64,000 nucleotides of DNA from Oceaniglobus roseus (GCF_002869745.1 NZ_PNOS01000002.1:88738-152737), one strand, 5' to 3'; positions 38,617-47,798 are shown, counted from the first letter of the stretch. Numbers and translations are program-made. Notes: a model not told the origin generated them from the letters alone.

Positions 38617-39282
38617 TCAGGCTTCCACCGGCGCGATCAGCCGCTCGCCCGACGCGCGGTTCGAGTTCACCGCCGGATCCACCCGGTGCATCGTCAGCGC
38701 CTCCTCCGGCGCCGCGACCATCAGCGCCGCCGCGCCCCTGCCCTCTTCCCCGAGCCACTTCGCCCAGTCGCCGGGCGCCAGCACCACCGGCATCCGGTGG
38801 TGGATCCGCGACATCGTCCCGTTGGCCCCGGTGGTCACGATGGCACAGGTGGTCAGCTGCGTGCCGTCCCGCTCCCAGTCCTGCCAGACGCCGGCGAAGG
38901 CGATGGGCGCTCCGTCGGTCCGGTGGATGTACCAGGGCAGGCGATTGCCGTCCCCGTCCTTCGTCCACTCGTAGAACCCCGAGGCCGGGATCAGGCAGCG
39001 CCTCTCGCGCGCGGCGGTGCGGAAGGCGGGCTTCTCGGCGATCGTCTCGGCACGCGCGTTGATCAGGAGCGGCCCGTCCCCCGTCGTCTTGTACCAGTGC
39101 GGCAGGAAGCCCCAGCGCATCGCCGTCAGCCTGTGGCGGCCCTCGGCGGACACGACGCCGTGCACCTGGTTCGTCGGACAGACGTTGTAGTTCGGCACGA
39201 CCGGCAGGTCGTTCCCCGGCACCGCCTCGAACAGCTGCGCCATGGCCTCGGGCGGCAGGGTGATGGCAAATCGTCCGCACAT
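38617..39282 (-). CDS. SRAP (YedK/HMCES-like) protein with canonical Cys2
   Basis: A 221-residue SRAP protein with a complete active site: C2 (MCGRFAITLP), N75 (LLINARAET), E105 (SGFYEWTK) and H161 (IHHRMPVVL), positions matching those of characterised YedK. It should form a thiazolidine DNA-protein crosslink at abasic sites in single-stranded DNA and so protect replication forks. It is divergent from the MFS gene, and its 5' region is 108 bp. It contrasts with the Pro2 paralogue at 16129-16746. Confidence 0.93.
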   Translation of the reverse strand: MCGRFAITLPPEAMAQLFEAVPGNDLPVVPNYNVCPTNQVHGVVSAEGRHRLTAMRWGFLPHWYKTTGDGPLLINARAETIAEKPAFRTAARERRCLIPASGFYEWTKDGDGNRLPWYIHRTDGAPIAFAGVWQDWERDGTQLTTCAIVTTGANGTMSRIHHRMPVVLAPGDWAKWLGEEGRGAAALMVAAPEEALTMHRVDPAVNSNRASGERLIAPVEA

Positions 39283-39390
39283 GGCACGACACTAGGCGCC
39301 CCCCCGCGCCTTGACCAGAACCTCCCGCCCGAGGGTTGCGCCGGGGCGGTCGCCCTTGCTAGGCCCGTGGAAGCGAACGAGGGGAAAGCG

Positions 39391-40629
39391 ATGGTCCGAA
39401 CGCTGCTGCCGATCAGCGCCCTGCTGCTGGGCTCGGCCTTCCTGCTGTTCGGAGGCGGGATCAACAACCTGATCCTGCCGCTCCGCGGCGGCAGCGAGGG
39501 CTTCTCGGCCCTCTCCCTCGGCCTGCTCGGCACCGGCTGGGCGGTCGGATACGTGCTCGGCTGCATCCTCATGTCCGCCGTCGTCGGGCGGGTCGGCCAC
39601 ATCCGCGCCTTCTCGGTCACCGCCGCCTTCGCGGCCATCGCCATCCTCGGCTCGCTCCTCGCCGTGACGCCCTGGGTCTGGATCCCGCTGCGCGGCGTCC
39701 AGGGCTTCTGCTTCGCGGGCGCCGCAATGATCGTCGAAAGCTGGCTCGGCGAGCGGGCGGAGCCGCACACGCGGGGGCGGATCTTCGGCGTCTACACGAT
39801 GGTGAACCTCGCCGCCTCCACCGCGGGGCAGCTGGTGCTGTCCCAGGGCGACACCTCGGGCTTCCTGTTCTTCGTGCTCGCCGCGATGTTCTACTGCCTC
39901 GCGCTGGTGCCGACCGCGATGAGTTCGTCGAGCACGCCGAAGCCCCTCGTCTCGGTGCGGCTGGACCTGCGCGGCCTCTGGCGCAACTCGCCGGTGGCGG
40001 TGTTCGGGGTGTTCATGGCCGGGATCTCGAACGCGACCTTCGGCACGCTCTCGGCGGTCTATGGCGAGCGGGTCGGGCTGAACCTCGCCACGATCACCCT
40101 CTTCGCCTCGATTCCCGTGCTCGCCGGGGCCCTGTCGCAGATCCCGGTCGGCTATCTCTCGGACCGGATGGACCGGCGGAAGGTGCTGCTGGGCCTCGCC
40201 GTGATCGCGCTGGCGGTCGATCTCTGCTTCATCCTGATCCAGCCCGAGGGGCGGACCCTGAACCTCGCCTTCGTCGCGGTGTTCGGCGCCTCGATCTATG
40301 CGATGTACCCGGTCATCGTCGCCCATGCGAACGACCATGCGCCGCCCGGCACCTACATCCAGGTGTCGGGGGGGCTGCTGATGGTCTTCGGCCTCGGCTC
40401 GATCATCGGGCCGCTGGTTGCGGGCTGGGGGATGACCGGCTCGGACCCGCGGGCGCTGTTCCTGACCACGGTGGCGGCCCATGTGCTGATGGCGCTGTTC
40501 ACGCTCCTGCGCCTGGCCCGCCGCGCGCCGGTCGCCGCCGAGGACAAGGGCGCCTTCGTGTTCCAGCCCATGGCACGCCCGGCGACACCGCAGACCGCCG
40601 ACCTTGCACGGGGGATCGCGGCGGAGTAG
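39391..40629 (+). CDS. MFS transporter (YcaD-like)
   Basis: A 412-residue major facilitator protein with about twelve membrane helices. Helices 1-2 are ISALLLGSAFLLFGGGINNLILPLR and SLGLLGTGWAVGYVLGCILMSAVVGRVGHIRAF (with the MFS loop 2-3 motif), and the second half starts near NSPVAVFGVFMAGISNATFG, with YLSDRMDRRKVLLG as the repeated loop. It resembles YcaD-type transporters of unknown substrate. The start at 39391 follows GAGGGGAAAGCG. It is followed by two palindromic repeats that separate it from the convergent 5'-nucleotidase gene. Confidence 0.85.
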   Translation: MVRTLLPISALLLGSAFLLFGGGINNLILPLRGGSEGFSALSLGLLGTGWAVGYVLGCILMSAVVGRVGHIRAFSVTAAFAAIAILGSLLAVTPWVWIPLRGVQGFCFAGAAMIVESWLGERAEPHTRGRIFGVYTMVNLAASTAGQLVLSQGDTSGFLFFVLAAMFYCLALVPTAMSSSSTPKPLVSVRLDLRGLWRNSPVAVFGVFMAGISNATFGTLSAVYGERVGLNLATITLFASIPVLAGALSQIPVGYLSDRMDRRKVLLGLAVIALAVDLCFILIQPEGRTLNLAFVAVFGASIYAMYPVIVAHANDHAPPGTYIQVSGGLLMVFGLGSIIGPLVAGWGMTGSDPRALFLTTVAAHVLMALFTLLRLARRAPVAAEDKGAFVFQPMARPATPQTADLARGIAAE

Positions 40630-40670
40630 GCGCGCGGCCCGAACGAAGCGAAAGAGGTCTCCGCCGGAGC

Positions 40671-40698
40671 GTAGGATGGGTGATATCACCCATCCTGC
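40671..40698. repeat. Palindromic repeat, ATGGGTGAT family (copy 2)
   Basis: GTAGGATGGGTGAT pairs with ATCACCCATCCTGC, one mismatch pair at the ends. It lies 42 bp after the MFS gene. Confidence 0.85.
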
Positions 40699-40743
40699 GT
40701 GACCTGCGTGACCGCCGAAGTCCTTATCGCTGCCGCGGGAGGG

Positions 40744-40771
40744 GTAGGATGGGTGATATCACCCATCCTAC
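40744..40771. repeat. Palindromic repeat, ATGGGTGAT family (copy 3)
   Basis: GTAGGATGGGTGAT and ATCACCCATCCTAC form a perfect 28-bp palindrome, 45 bp after copy 2 and 19 bp before the 3' end of the convergent 5'-nucleotidase gene. The two copies between convergent genes may act as a bidirectional terminator or REP pair. Confidence 0.9.
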
Positions 40772-40789
40772 ATCAGGCTTTCAGGATAT

Positions 40790-42355
40790 TTACTCCCCGG
40801 CCTTCGCGATCCGCCCGTCCGTGCCGGGCGTGATCGGCCCGTTGGCCGCCATGTACTCGGCCAGGACATCCGCCACGTCGGGGCCGAAGTCGTAGGCGTT
40901 CTCGGCATCGGTGAACATCTTGTAACCGTCGCCGCCGTTGCGCACGAAGTTGTTCGACACCACGCCGTAGGTCTTCGCGGGGTCGATCGGTTCGCCGCCG
41001 ACCATCACGTCGCTGATCCGGCTGCCGACCTCCTTCGCGGGATCGAAGGTGAACGACATCCCCGCCACCTGCGGGAAGCGGCCGCCGCCGTCCTCGAGCT
41101 GGCTGACCCCGTTCTCGAGCGCGTCGAGGATCGTCTGGCCCGACACCTCGAAGGTCGAGAGCGTGTTCTGGAACGGCAGCACCGTCAGCACCTCGCCCAT
41201 CGTCACCGGCCCGGCGTCGATGCTGGCGCGGATGCCGCCGCCGTTCTGGATCGCGACCTGCACGCCCTGCTCCTTCGTCGCGGCAAGCATCGCGTCGGCG
41301 ATCAGGTTGCCCATCGCGCATTCCCCGGCCCGGCAGGTCGTGCGGTCGCCGTCGATCGCCTCGGTCGCCTCGGCCACCACCCTGTTGCGGATCTCGTCGA
41401 GCGGCTTCGCCGCCTCGCCGATCCGGCTGACCGTGTCGGCGTCCTCGGTCACGGCGGCGTCGAGCAGCACCGGCTCGCCCTCGGCCTTCACCACCTTGCC
41501 CTCGTCGTCGAAGGTCACGTTCAGCTCGCCCAGGAACTTGCCGTAGGCATAGGCCTGCACGATCGCCGTGTCGCCGACCATCACCGGATAGGGCCCCTTC
41601 GCCCCCTCGATGGTGTTGGACAGGAGCGAGTTGTCGTGCCCGCCCACGATCACGTCGACCCCCGTCGTCTCCTCGGCCACGCGCTTGTCGACGTTGAGGC
41701 CCGAGTGGGACAGCACGACGATCTTGTTCACGCCCTCGCCGGTCAGCCTGTCGACCTCGCCCTGCACCGCCTGGACGGGATCGGTGAAGACCACGTTCTT
41801 GCCCGGGCTCGAGAGTTCCGCCGTGTCCACCGGGGTCAGGCCGATCAGGCCGATCTTCTCGCCGTTCTTCTCGATCACCACGGATTTCCGGACCGCGTCC
41901 GACAGCAGCTTCTCGCCCGAAAGGTCGGCGTTCGACATCAGGATCGGGAAATCGACGGCATCGACGAAACCGCGCAGCACCTCGGGGCCGTCGTCGAACT
42001 CGTGGTTGCCCACCGTCATCGCGGTATAGCCCATCCGGTTCATCATCTCGGCCGAGAGCTTGCCCTTGTAGTAGGTGTAGAACAGCGTGCCCTGGAACTG
42101 GTCGCCGCCGTCCACGAGGATCCAGTTGTCGGTCTTCGCCTTCGCGTCGTTGATCGCCGTCACCAGCCGGGCCGAGCCGCCGAAGCATTCGCCGGCGGTG
42201 TTGTCCTCGGCCGAGCAGGTCGAGTCGTACTTGCTGATCGGCTCGAAACGGGCGTGGAAGTCGTTGGTGTGCAGGATCGTCAGGTTGTACTCGGCCGAGG
42301 CCGCGCCCGCCGTCAGGGCGAGGATCGCGGCGGAGGTGAGAAGGCGTGTGGACAT
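40790..42355 (-). CDS. Periplasmic 5'-nucleotidase / 2',3'-cyclic phosphodiesterase-like metallophosphatase
   Basis: A 521-residue exported UshA-type enzyme. The signal peptide MSTRLLTSAAILALTAGAASAE ends at residue 21-22. Metal-site motifs: TILHTNDFHARFEP, VDGGDQFQGTL, VGNHEFDDGP, VLSHSGLNVD and VGGHDN. The C-terminal substrate domain (from about 330) has GNLIADAML, IQNGGGIRASIDAGPVTMGEV and VVSNNFVRNGGDGYKMF. It removes phosphate from nucleotides in the periplasm, feeding nucleosides to salvage. Cysteines in DSTCSAEDNTAGECFGG and TTCRAGECAMG may form disulfides. Confidence 0.93.
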   Translation of the reverse strand: MSTRLLTSAAILALTAGAASAEYNLTILHTNDFHARFEPISKYDSTCSAEDNTAGECFGGSARLVTAINDAKAKTDNWILVDGGDQFQGTLFYTYYKGKLSAEMMNRMGYTAMTVGNHEFDDGPEVLRGFVDAVDFPILMSNADLSGEKLLSDAVRKSVVIEKNGEKIGLIGLTPVDTAELSSPGKNVVFTDPVQAVQGEVDRLTGEGVNKIVVLSHSGLNVDKRVAEETTGVDVIVGGHDNSLLSNTIEGAKGPYPVMVGDTAIVQAYAYGKFLGELNVTFDDEGKVVKAEGEPVLLDAAVTEDADTVSRIGEAAKPLDEIRNRVVAEATEAIDGDRTTCRAGECAMGNLIADAMLAATKEQGVQVAIQNGGGIRASIDAGPVTMGEVLTVLPFQNTLSTFEVSGQTILDALENGVSQLEDGGGRFPQVAGMSFTFDPAKEVGSRISDVMVGGEPIDPAKTYGVVSNNFVRNGGDGYKMFTDAENAYDFGPDVADVLAEYMAANGPITPGTDGRIAKAGE

Positions 42356-42506
42356 GAGGTTCCCCCGGAGACTGTGGTTCGCGGTCGAGAGTGGCGCGGG
42401 GGCGCGGCCCTGTCAAAGCACAATGCGACGACACCCGCCGCCGCCGCGCCGCCCTGCGACCGGCACGGCCCTTGACCCTTCGCGGCGCAGGATGCATGTG
42501 CAGGGC

Positions 42507-42848
42507 ATGCAAATTTACAAGATCCTGAGGGCCCAGGAATGGGCCACGCTGCGCGACCTCGGCACGAGCCCGGGCGCGCCCATCGACCAAGCCGACGGCT
42601 TCGTCCACTTTTCCACCGCCGACCAGGTGCAGGGCACCCTGGAAAAGCATTTCGCGGATGTCGAGGATCCCCTGGTCCTCGTCGCCATGGATGCCGATCT
42701 CATGGGCGACTCGCTGAAATGGGAAGAGGCGCGGGGCGGCGACAAGTTCCCCCACCTCTACCGCGCGCTGTCGCTGGCCGACGTGATCTGGAACCGGGAG
42801 ATCCTGAAGGGCTCCGACGGTCACGTCCTGCCCGACGGCGTCGAGTGA
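42507..42848 (+). CDS. DUF952 family protein
   Basis: A 113-residue cytosolic protein of the DUF952 family ([15 protein letters not shown], then the conserved [24 protein letters not shown]). [26 protein letters not shown] is also characteristic. The family has an ADP-ribosyltransferase-like fold by reputation but no assigned function. The start is 42507 (GCAGGGC upstream); an in-frame ATG at 42492 would add five residues. Its stop overlaps the pyrD GTG start by three bases, so the pair is translationally coupled, an arrangement common in this family of bacteria. Confidence 0.9.
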   Translation: MQIYKILRAQEWATLRDLGTSPGAPIDQADGFVHFSTADQVQGTLEKHFADVEDPLVLVAMDADLMGDSLKWEEARGGDKFPHLYRALSLADVIWNREILKGSDGHVLPDGVE

Positions 42849-43915
42849 GCGCACTCGAACGTCTGGGTCTGGCCGCGCTTCACCGGCTGGACCCCGAGGT
42901 GGCCCACGGCCTGGCCCTGAAGGCCCTGCGCGCGGGGCTGGCTCCCGCGCCGGGGCCGGTGACGTCGGAGCGGCTGAAGACCACCCTCGCGGGACTTCGG
43001 CTGCCCAATCCCGTCGGCCTGGCCGCGGGTTTCGACAAGAACGCCGAGGCGGTGGCACCGCTGATGCGCGCGGGCTTCGGCTTCGTCGAGGTCGGCGCCG
43101 CCACCCCCCGCCCCCAGCCCGGCAATCCCCGCCCGCGCCTGTTCCGCCTCTCCGCGGACCGCGCGGCGATCAACCGCTTCGGTTTCAACAACCTCGGGAT
43201 GGAGACGGTGGCGCAGCGCCTGTCTCGTCCCCGCGGGGACGGGCCGGTCGTGCCCGTGGGGCTGAACCTCGGCGCGAACAAGGACAGCGCCGACCGCGCG
43301 GCGGATTTCGCCCGGGTGCTGGAGCGCTGCGGGCCCTACTGCGATTTCGCCACGGTCAACGTCTCCTCCCCCAACACCGAGCGGCTGCGCGACCTGCAGG
43401 GCGCCGAGGCGCTGTCGGCGCTGCTGCAGGGGGTGATGGACGCCCGCGCGACCCTGCCCCGGCCGATTCCGATCTTCCTGAAGATCGCCCCCGACCTGAC
43501 CTTCGGCGATCTCGAGGACCTTGCCGCCGTCGCGCTGGAGCGCGGCGTGGATGCCATCGTCGCCACCAACACCACGCTGTCCCGCGAGGGCTTGACGAGC
43601 GCGCAGGCCGCCGAGAAGGGCGGGCTGTCCGGCGCGCCGCTGTTCGAGCCGTCGACGCGGGTGCTGGCGCGGCTGTCGCAGGTGACGCGCGGGCTGGTGC
43701 CGCTGGTCGGCGTCGGCGGCGTCGGCTCGGCCCGGCAGGCCTATGAGAAGATCCGCGCCGGCGCCTCGGCGGTGCAGCTTTACACCGCGCTGATCTATGG
43801 CGGGCTGTCGCTGGTCGGAGAGATCGTGCGGGGGCTCGATGGACTCCTGGAACGGGACGGGTTCGCAAGCGTGAGCGACGCGGTTGGGACCGGGCGGGAG
43901 GCGTGGCTGGGGTAG
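42845..43915 (+). CDS. pyrD: Dihydroorotate dehydrogenase (quinone), class 2
   Basis: A 356-residue FMN enzyme oxidising dihydroorotate to orotate with quinone as acceptor, fourth step of pyrimidine synthesis. Class 2 features: the N-terminal helices [26 protein letters not shown] for membrane and quinone contact, [43 protein letters not shown] with the catalytic Ser, [19 protein letters not shown] and [34 protein letters not shown]. It starts with GTG inside the DUF952 stop (overlap GTGA). Length is normal. Confidence 0.96.
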   Translation: MSALERLGLAALHRLDPEVAHGLALKALRAGLAPAPGPVTSERLKTTLAGLRLPNPVGLAAGFDKNAEAVAPLMRAGFGFVEVGAATPRPQPGNPRPRLFRLSADRAAINRFGFNNLGMETVAQRLSRPRGDGPVVPVGLNLGANKDSADRAADFARVLERCGPYCDFATVNVSSPNTERLRDLQGAEALSALLQGVMDARATLPRPIPIFLKIAPDLTFGDLEDLAAVALERGVDAIVATNTTLSREGLTSAQAAEKGGLSGAPLFEPSTRVLARLSQVTRGLVPLVGVGGVGSARQAYEKIRAGASAVQLYTALIYGGLSLVGEIVRGLDGLLERDGFASVSDAVGTGREAWLG

Positions 43916-44262
43916 CGTGCCGGGGCACGCCCGCCGCTCTCATGGACGCGCGTCGGACCGAGCAGGCATCGAATCTCCCGACCTGCCGCGGCCAATGTCG
44001 GGCGGATCGGGAAACGCACCGCGTTTCCCCGCCCGCCGCGATGCATGTGCCGCAAGATCGCCAGCCACCCGCACCACGAGAGGCCAGCGCCTGACCCGGC
44101 GGGCGAGAAGCGCCCGCCGAGGGCGGGGCGGGCGCTGGCCGGGGGCTTGGGCCCCGGCCCGAAGAAAGGTTGGCTTGGCGCTGTGGCCGAGGCGATGGCC
44201 TCGGCCATGGAGGGGCCAGCAACGGCGCGGGCCGATGCCGTCAGCCAGGCGCGGCGCGCCGC
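43916..44262. other. 347-bp intergenic region with GC hairpins
   Basis: Between convergent pyrD and the MATE gene. It contains GGGAAACG/GCGTTTCCC around CACC (about 44008-44028) and a large stem in which GGCCAGCGCC (about 44082) faces GGGCGCTGGCC (about 44130), with GGCGGGCG/CGCCCGCC inside. They probably end both transcripts. No gene is seen. Confidence 0.55.
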
Positions 44263-45576
44263 CTACACCGCCAACCGCTCGATCTTCGGATAGCGCAGCC
44301 CCAGCGTCACGCCGCGCGCCACGAAGGAGATCAGCAGCGCGACCCACAGCCCGTGGTTGCCGAACACCGGCGTCAGGGCGAGGAGCGCGGCGAAGTAGAT
44401 CGCGGCGGACAGCGCCATCATGTTGCGCATGTCGCGGCTCGCCGTGGCGCCGATGAAGATGCCGTCGAACATCCAGGCGGCGCAGCCCGCGAGCGGGGCG
44501 AGCACCATCCAGACGAGGTAGTGCCGCGCCTCGGTGCGCACCTCGGGCGCCGTGGTCATCAGGTCGATGATCGCGCCGCCGAACAGCGCGAAGGCCGCCG
44601 CGAGCGCCAGCACCGCCACCACGCCCCAGCCCGAGGTCAGGAGCGCCGCGCGGCGCACGAGGTCGGGGCGCCGCCGTCCGATGGCCTGGCCCACCAGCGC
44701 CTCGGCCGCGAAGGCGAACCCGTCGAGCCCGTTGGCGGTGATGTGCAGGAACTGGAGCAGGATCTGGTTCGCCGCCAGCGGCACGTCGCCGAAATCGGCC
44801 CCGAAGAACAGGAACGAGACGAAGATGCCCTCGATCAGCAGCGAGCGGACCATGAGGTCGCCGTTCACCGCCGCCATCCGCTTCAGCCGCAGCCGGTCGA
44901 AGACCCTTGCCCAGTCGCGCCAGGCAGGCACGGCAAAGGCGGCGCGGCAGAACCAGAGGCCGAGGGCGAGGCCGGTCCATTCCGAGACCAGCGTCGCCAG
45001 CGCCACGCCCTCGACTCCCCAGCCGAGGCCGAGCACGAACCAGAGGTCGAGCAGCACGTTCATGCCGTTCATCCAGAGCTGGATCACCAGCACCGCCCGC
45101 GCCCTCTCGGCCGCGAGCAGCCAGCCGGTGATCCCGAAAAGCGAGATCGCCGCGGGGGCCGACCAGATGCGGATCGCCATGTAGTCGCGGGCCAGCGATT
45201 CGACCTCGGCCGAGGCGGGGGCGATGCGGAAGGCGGCGGCGAAGAGCGGCAGTTGCAGCGCGATGATCGCCGCCCCGGCGCCGAGCCCGATCAGCAGCGC
45301 CCGCGACAGCAGCGCCGCGACCTCGCCCCGGTCCTCGGCCCCGAGGGCTTGGGAGGTGAGTCCGACGGTGCCCATGCGCAGGAAGCCGAAGATCCAGTAG
45401 ACCGAGGTCAGGATGATCGCGCCGATGCCGACCGCGCCGATGGGCGCGGCAAGGCCCAGCTGCCCGACGACGCCGGTGTCCACCGCGCCGAGGATCGGGA
45501 TGGTGGCGTTCGACAGCACGATCGGCAGCGCGATGTTCAGCACCCGGCCGTGGGTGACGGCCCTCGGTTCAGCCAT
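44263..45576 (-). CDS. MATE family multidrug/Na+ antiporter (DinF-like)
   Basis: A 437-residue MATE transporter with about twelve helices. Start MAEPRAVTHGRVLNIALPIVLSNATIPILGAVDTGVVGQLG is typical, as are FGFLRMGTVGLTSQALGAEDRGE (helix 2 region) and the second-half NGLDGFAFAAEALVGQAIGRRRPD. It exports cationic compounds in exchange for Na+ or H+. The ATG at 45576 overlaps the stop of the upstream thioesterase by eight bases. It is the third gene of a minus-strand operon with two PaaI-type thioesterases. The substrate is unknown. Confidence 0.9.
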   Translation of the reverse strand: MAEPRAVTHGRVLNIALPIVLSNATIPILGAVDTGVVGQLGLAAPIGAVGIGAIILTSVYWIFGFLRMGTVGLTSQALGAEDRGEVAALLSRALLIGLGAGAAIIALQLPLFAAAFRIAPASAEVESLARDYMAIRIWSAPAAISLFGITGWLLAAERARAVLVIQLWMNGMNVLLDLWFVLGLGWGVEGVALATLVSEWTGLALGLWFCRAAFAVPAWRDWARVFDRLRLKRMAAVNGDLMVRSLLIEGIFVSFLFFGADFGDVPLAANQILLQFLHITANGLDGFAFAAEALVGQAIGRRRPDLVRRAALLTSGWGVVAVLALAAAFALFGGAIIDLMTTAPEVRTEARHYLVWMVLAPLAGCAAWMFDGIFIGATASRDMRNMMALSAAIYFAALLALTPVFGNHGLWVALLISFVARGVTLGLRYPKIERLAV

Positions 45577-46096
45577 CGCCCGCCCCGGCGCCCTCGACCG
45601 GGGGCATGATGAAGTGCCCGGTGCCCTGCGCGAAGAGCCGCGCGCGGTTGTCCTGCCAAGCCTCGACATGGACCGAGGCATAGCGCCGCCCCGAGCGGTT
45701 GATCCGCGCCCGCGCATAGGCGTCCCGGGGCAGGCCCGAGCGCAGGTAGTCGACGGTGAAGTCCACGGTGCGCGGCAGTTTCGGCAGCGCCCCCTTCTCC
45801 AGCGCCGCCGCGTCCAGACGACCGCTTTCCAGTTCGGGCCAGATCAGCGACCAGCAGAGCTCGATGATCGCCGCCGTCTCGAGGAAGGCCGCCGTCGCGC
45901 CACCGTGCAGGGCGGGCAGCAGGGGATTGCCGATCAGCATCTCGCGGAACGGCAGGATCGCCGTCAGCTCGTCGCCGCGGCGGTCGAAGGTGATGCCCAT
46001 GAAGCGGATGTAGGGCACGCTGCCGACCAGGGCGGCCAGCGCCCCGTCGCGCCGCTGCTTGATGACCTGGACGGGCTCGGGCGTCGGGCGGCTCAT
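45569..46096 (-). CDS. PaaI family hotdog thioesterase (second of tandem pair)
   Basis: A 175-residue hotdog-fold protein. The catalytic-region motif is LLPALHGGATAAFLETAAIIEL (HGG-x3-A-x2-E pattern), and FTVDYLRSGLPRDAYARARINRSGRRYASVHVEAWQDN is the usual later strand set. It starts MSRPTPEPVQVIKQRRDG. It overlaps the preceding thioesterase by four bases and the following MATE gene by eight. Such enzymes hydrolyse acyl- or aryl-CoA thioesters; the substrate is unknown. It is longer and more divergent than its neighbour, so the pair is an old duplication. Confidence 0.87.
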   Translation of the reverse strand: MSRPTPEPVQVIKQRRDGALAALVGSVPYIRFMGITFDRRGDELTAILPFREMLIGNPLLPALHGGATAAFLETAAIIELCWSLIWPELESGRLDAAALEKGALPKLPRTVDFTVDYLRSGLPRDAYARARINRSGRRYASVHVEAWQDNRARLFAQGTGHFIMPPVEGAGAGDG

Positions 46097-46533
46097 GCCC
46101 CGGCCCCCTTGCGGCGCTCGAAGACGAAGGCGCCGGTGGCGGTGGCGACCGGGTGATCGTCGTCATCGTCCAGCGCGTCGGCGCGCAGGAAGGCGACGTT
46201 GCGGGTGACGTGATAGCAGTGGGCGCGGGCGCGGATCGTCTGCCCCGGCACCGCCGCGCGCATGTAGTCGATGCGAAGGTCGATGGTGGCCGTGTTGCCG
46301 TTGCCGTCGGGATGGCACATCACCGCGGCGCCGCAGCAGGTGTCCATCAGCGCCGAGACCGCGCCGCCGTGGATCACGCCGGTGGCCGGGTCGCCGACGA
46401 GGCGGGGGTCGTAGGGCATCGAGATCTCGGCCCGCCCCTCGCCGATTCCCACCAGCTCCATCCCGAGTTCGCGGGAATGGGGCAGCGCGGCGATGAATTG
46501 TCTGGCAATCGCCGTCATCTTCTCGGGCGTCAC
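46093..46533 (-). CDS. PaaI family hotdog thioesterase (first of tandem pair)
   Basis: A 146-residue hotdog thioesterase with the clear motif TGVIHGGAVSALMDTCCGAAVM (H-G-G and Asp near residue 70) and TIDLRIDYMRAAVPGQTIRARAHCYHVTRNVAF. Start choice: GTG at 46533 (GGGGGAG nine bases upstream, giving MTPEKMTAIARQF) is preferred to the ATG at 46518. It is the first gene of the thioesterase-thioesterase-MATE operon and divergent from the 10-TM metal exporter gene. It probably hydrolyses acyl-CoA; the specificity is unknown. Confidence 0.88.
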   Translation of the reverse strand: MTPEKMTAIARQFIAALPHSRELGMELVGIGEGRAEISMPYDPRLVGDPATGVIHGGAVSALMDTCCGAAVMCHPDGNGNTATIDLRIDYMRAAVPGQTIRARAHCYHVTRNVAFLRADALDDDDDHPVATATGAFVFERRKGAGA

Positions 46534-46618
46534 GGGCAAAGGCTCCCCCAGTTGCAGGTTTCGAGGCGCGAGAGCCGTTATTGGGCCTTGCCAAAGCGGC
46601 GGCAAGGCCTAACTCTGC

Positions 46619-46639
46619 GATTGAGAATTATTCGCAATT
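46619..46639. promoter_or_regulatory. Fur/Mur-like operator in front of the 10-TM exporter
   Basis: GATTGAGAAT and ATTCGCAATT form a 10-1-10 inverted repeat with 8 of 10 matches, centred on T46629. The core TGAGAAT-T-ATTCGCA has the 7-1-7 layout of Fur-family boxes and resembles manganese-responsive (Mur) sites of alphaproteobacteria. It ends 10 bp before the ATG, next to the ribosome site GAAGGGTG. Confidence 0.5.
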
Positions 46640-46649
46640 GAAGGGTGCC

Positions 46650-47798
46650 ATGGCCGCCTCCGACACCACGCTTTCCGTTGCCGAGACCGCGACCGGCCCC
46701 TCGGGCTGGGGATTCCGCCCCAATCGCCTCCTGATCGCGCTCGCTTTTCTGGCCCTCGCCGCCGCGCCGGGCGATCTCGGGGCGCTGACCCGGTCGCTGA
46801 TGACCGACGCCTATACCCAGGTCAGCGTCTTCGTCGCCGCCACGCTGCTGCTGTTCTACGGGGCCGAGCGGGTGTTCCGCTTCGACATCGGCGAGGGGTT
46901 GCGCAACGCGAAGGCGATGCAGGTGCCGCTGGCGGCGCTGCTGGGCGCGACGCCGGGCTGCGGCGGGGCGGTGGTGGTGGTCGCCGCCTATTCCTCGGGC
47001 AACGTCGGCTTCGGCGCGGTGGTGGCGACGCTGACCGCGACGATGGGCGACGCGGCCTTCCTGCTGATCGCCACCCGCCCCGACGCGGCGGCGGTGCTGC
47101 TGCCGCTGTCCTTCGCCGTCGGGATCGTCTCGGGCTGGATCGTCGACGCGCTGCACCGGACCGAGTACCGCAGCACGACCTCGGCCGCCTGCGCGGCGGC
47201 ACCGCTGATCGGGCGCACCCGGCCGCAGGACATCCTCTACCTCCTGCTGGCGATTCCCGGCCTCGTCGTCGGCGCGGCGCAGCTTGCGCAGGTCGAGGTC
47301 GAGAGCCTGCTTGGTCTGCCGGTCGAGGCGCTGGCCATCGCGGGCATCGCCCTGGGCCTCTTCGTCTGGGCCCGCTCGCCGCTGGCCGCGATGACCAACG
47401 GCAACGACAGCCCGGCGACGCGGATGACGGAAGAGACGGCGTTCATCACCGTCTGGGTGCTGGGCGCCTACCTCGCCTTCGACTACGCGACGGCTTACCT
47501 CGGGCTCGACCTCGAAAGCTGGTTCCAGGCCGTCGCGCCGCTTCTGCCGCTGATCGCCATCGCCATCGGCTTCATCCCCGGGTGCGGGCCGCAGGTGCTG
47601 GTGACGACGCTCTACATCAACGGCCTGGTGCCCTTCGCCGCCCTGCTCGGCAACGCGATCTCGAACGACGGCGACGCGCTGTTCCCGGCGATCGCGCTGA
47701 ACCCGAAGGCGGCGATGATGGCGACCGTTTATTCCGCGGTGCCCGCCCTGATCCTCGCCTATGGCTTCTACGCTTTCGCGCCGGGCTTCATGAACTGA
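46650..47798 (+). CDS. Putative 10-TM heavy-metal (manganese) exporter, ArsP_2/DUF2899 family
   Basis: A 382-residue membrane protein with about ten helices. Two repeated G-C-G motifs, ALLGATPGCGGAVVVVAAYSSG (about 88-110) and AIAIGFIPGCGPQVLVTTLYING (about 300-325), mark the family annotated as putative 10-TM heavy-metal or manganese transporter. MTNGNDSPATRMTEETAFITVWVLGAY lies between. The start at 46650 follows AAGGG. A Fur/Mur-like inverted repeat immediately upstream supports a metal role. It is divergent from the thioesterase operon and followed by MerR genes that, judging from sequence, are not metal sensors. Confidence 0.8.
   Translation: MAASDTTLSVAETATGPSGWGFRPNRLLIALAFLALAAAPGDLGALTRSLMTDAYTQVSVFVAATLLLFYGAERVFRFDIGEGLRNAKAMQVPLAALLGATPGCGGAVVVVAAYSSGNVGFGAVVATLTATMGDAAFLLIATRPDAAAVLLPLSFAVGIVSGWIVDALHRTEYRSTTSAACAAAPLIGRTRPQDILYLLLAIPGLVVGAAQLAQVEVESLLGLPVEALAIAGIALGLFVWARSPLAAMTNGNDSPATRMTEETAFITVWVLGAYLAFDYATAYLGLDLESWFQAVAPLLPLIAIAIGFIPGCGPQVLVTTLYINGLVPFAALLGNAISNDGDALFPAIALNPKAAMMATVYSAVPALILAYGFYAFAPGFMN

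Noticed and set aside
40671..40771. The repeated palindromes as a CRISPR array
   Set aside because: Only two adjacent units with one 45-bp gap, perfect dyad symmetry, and no cas genes.
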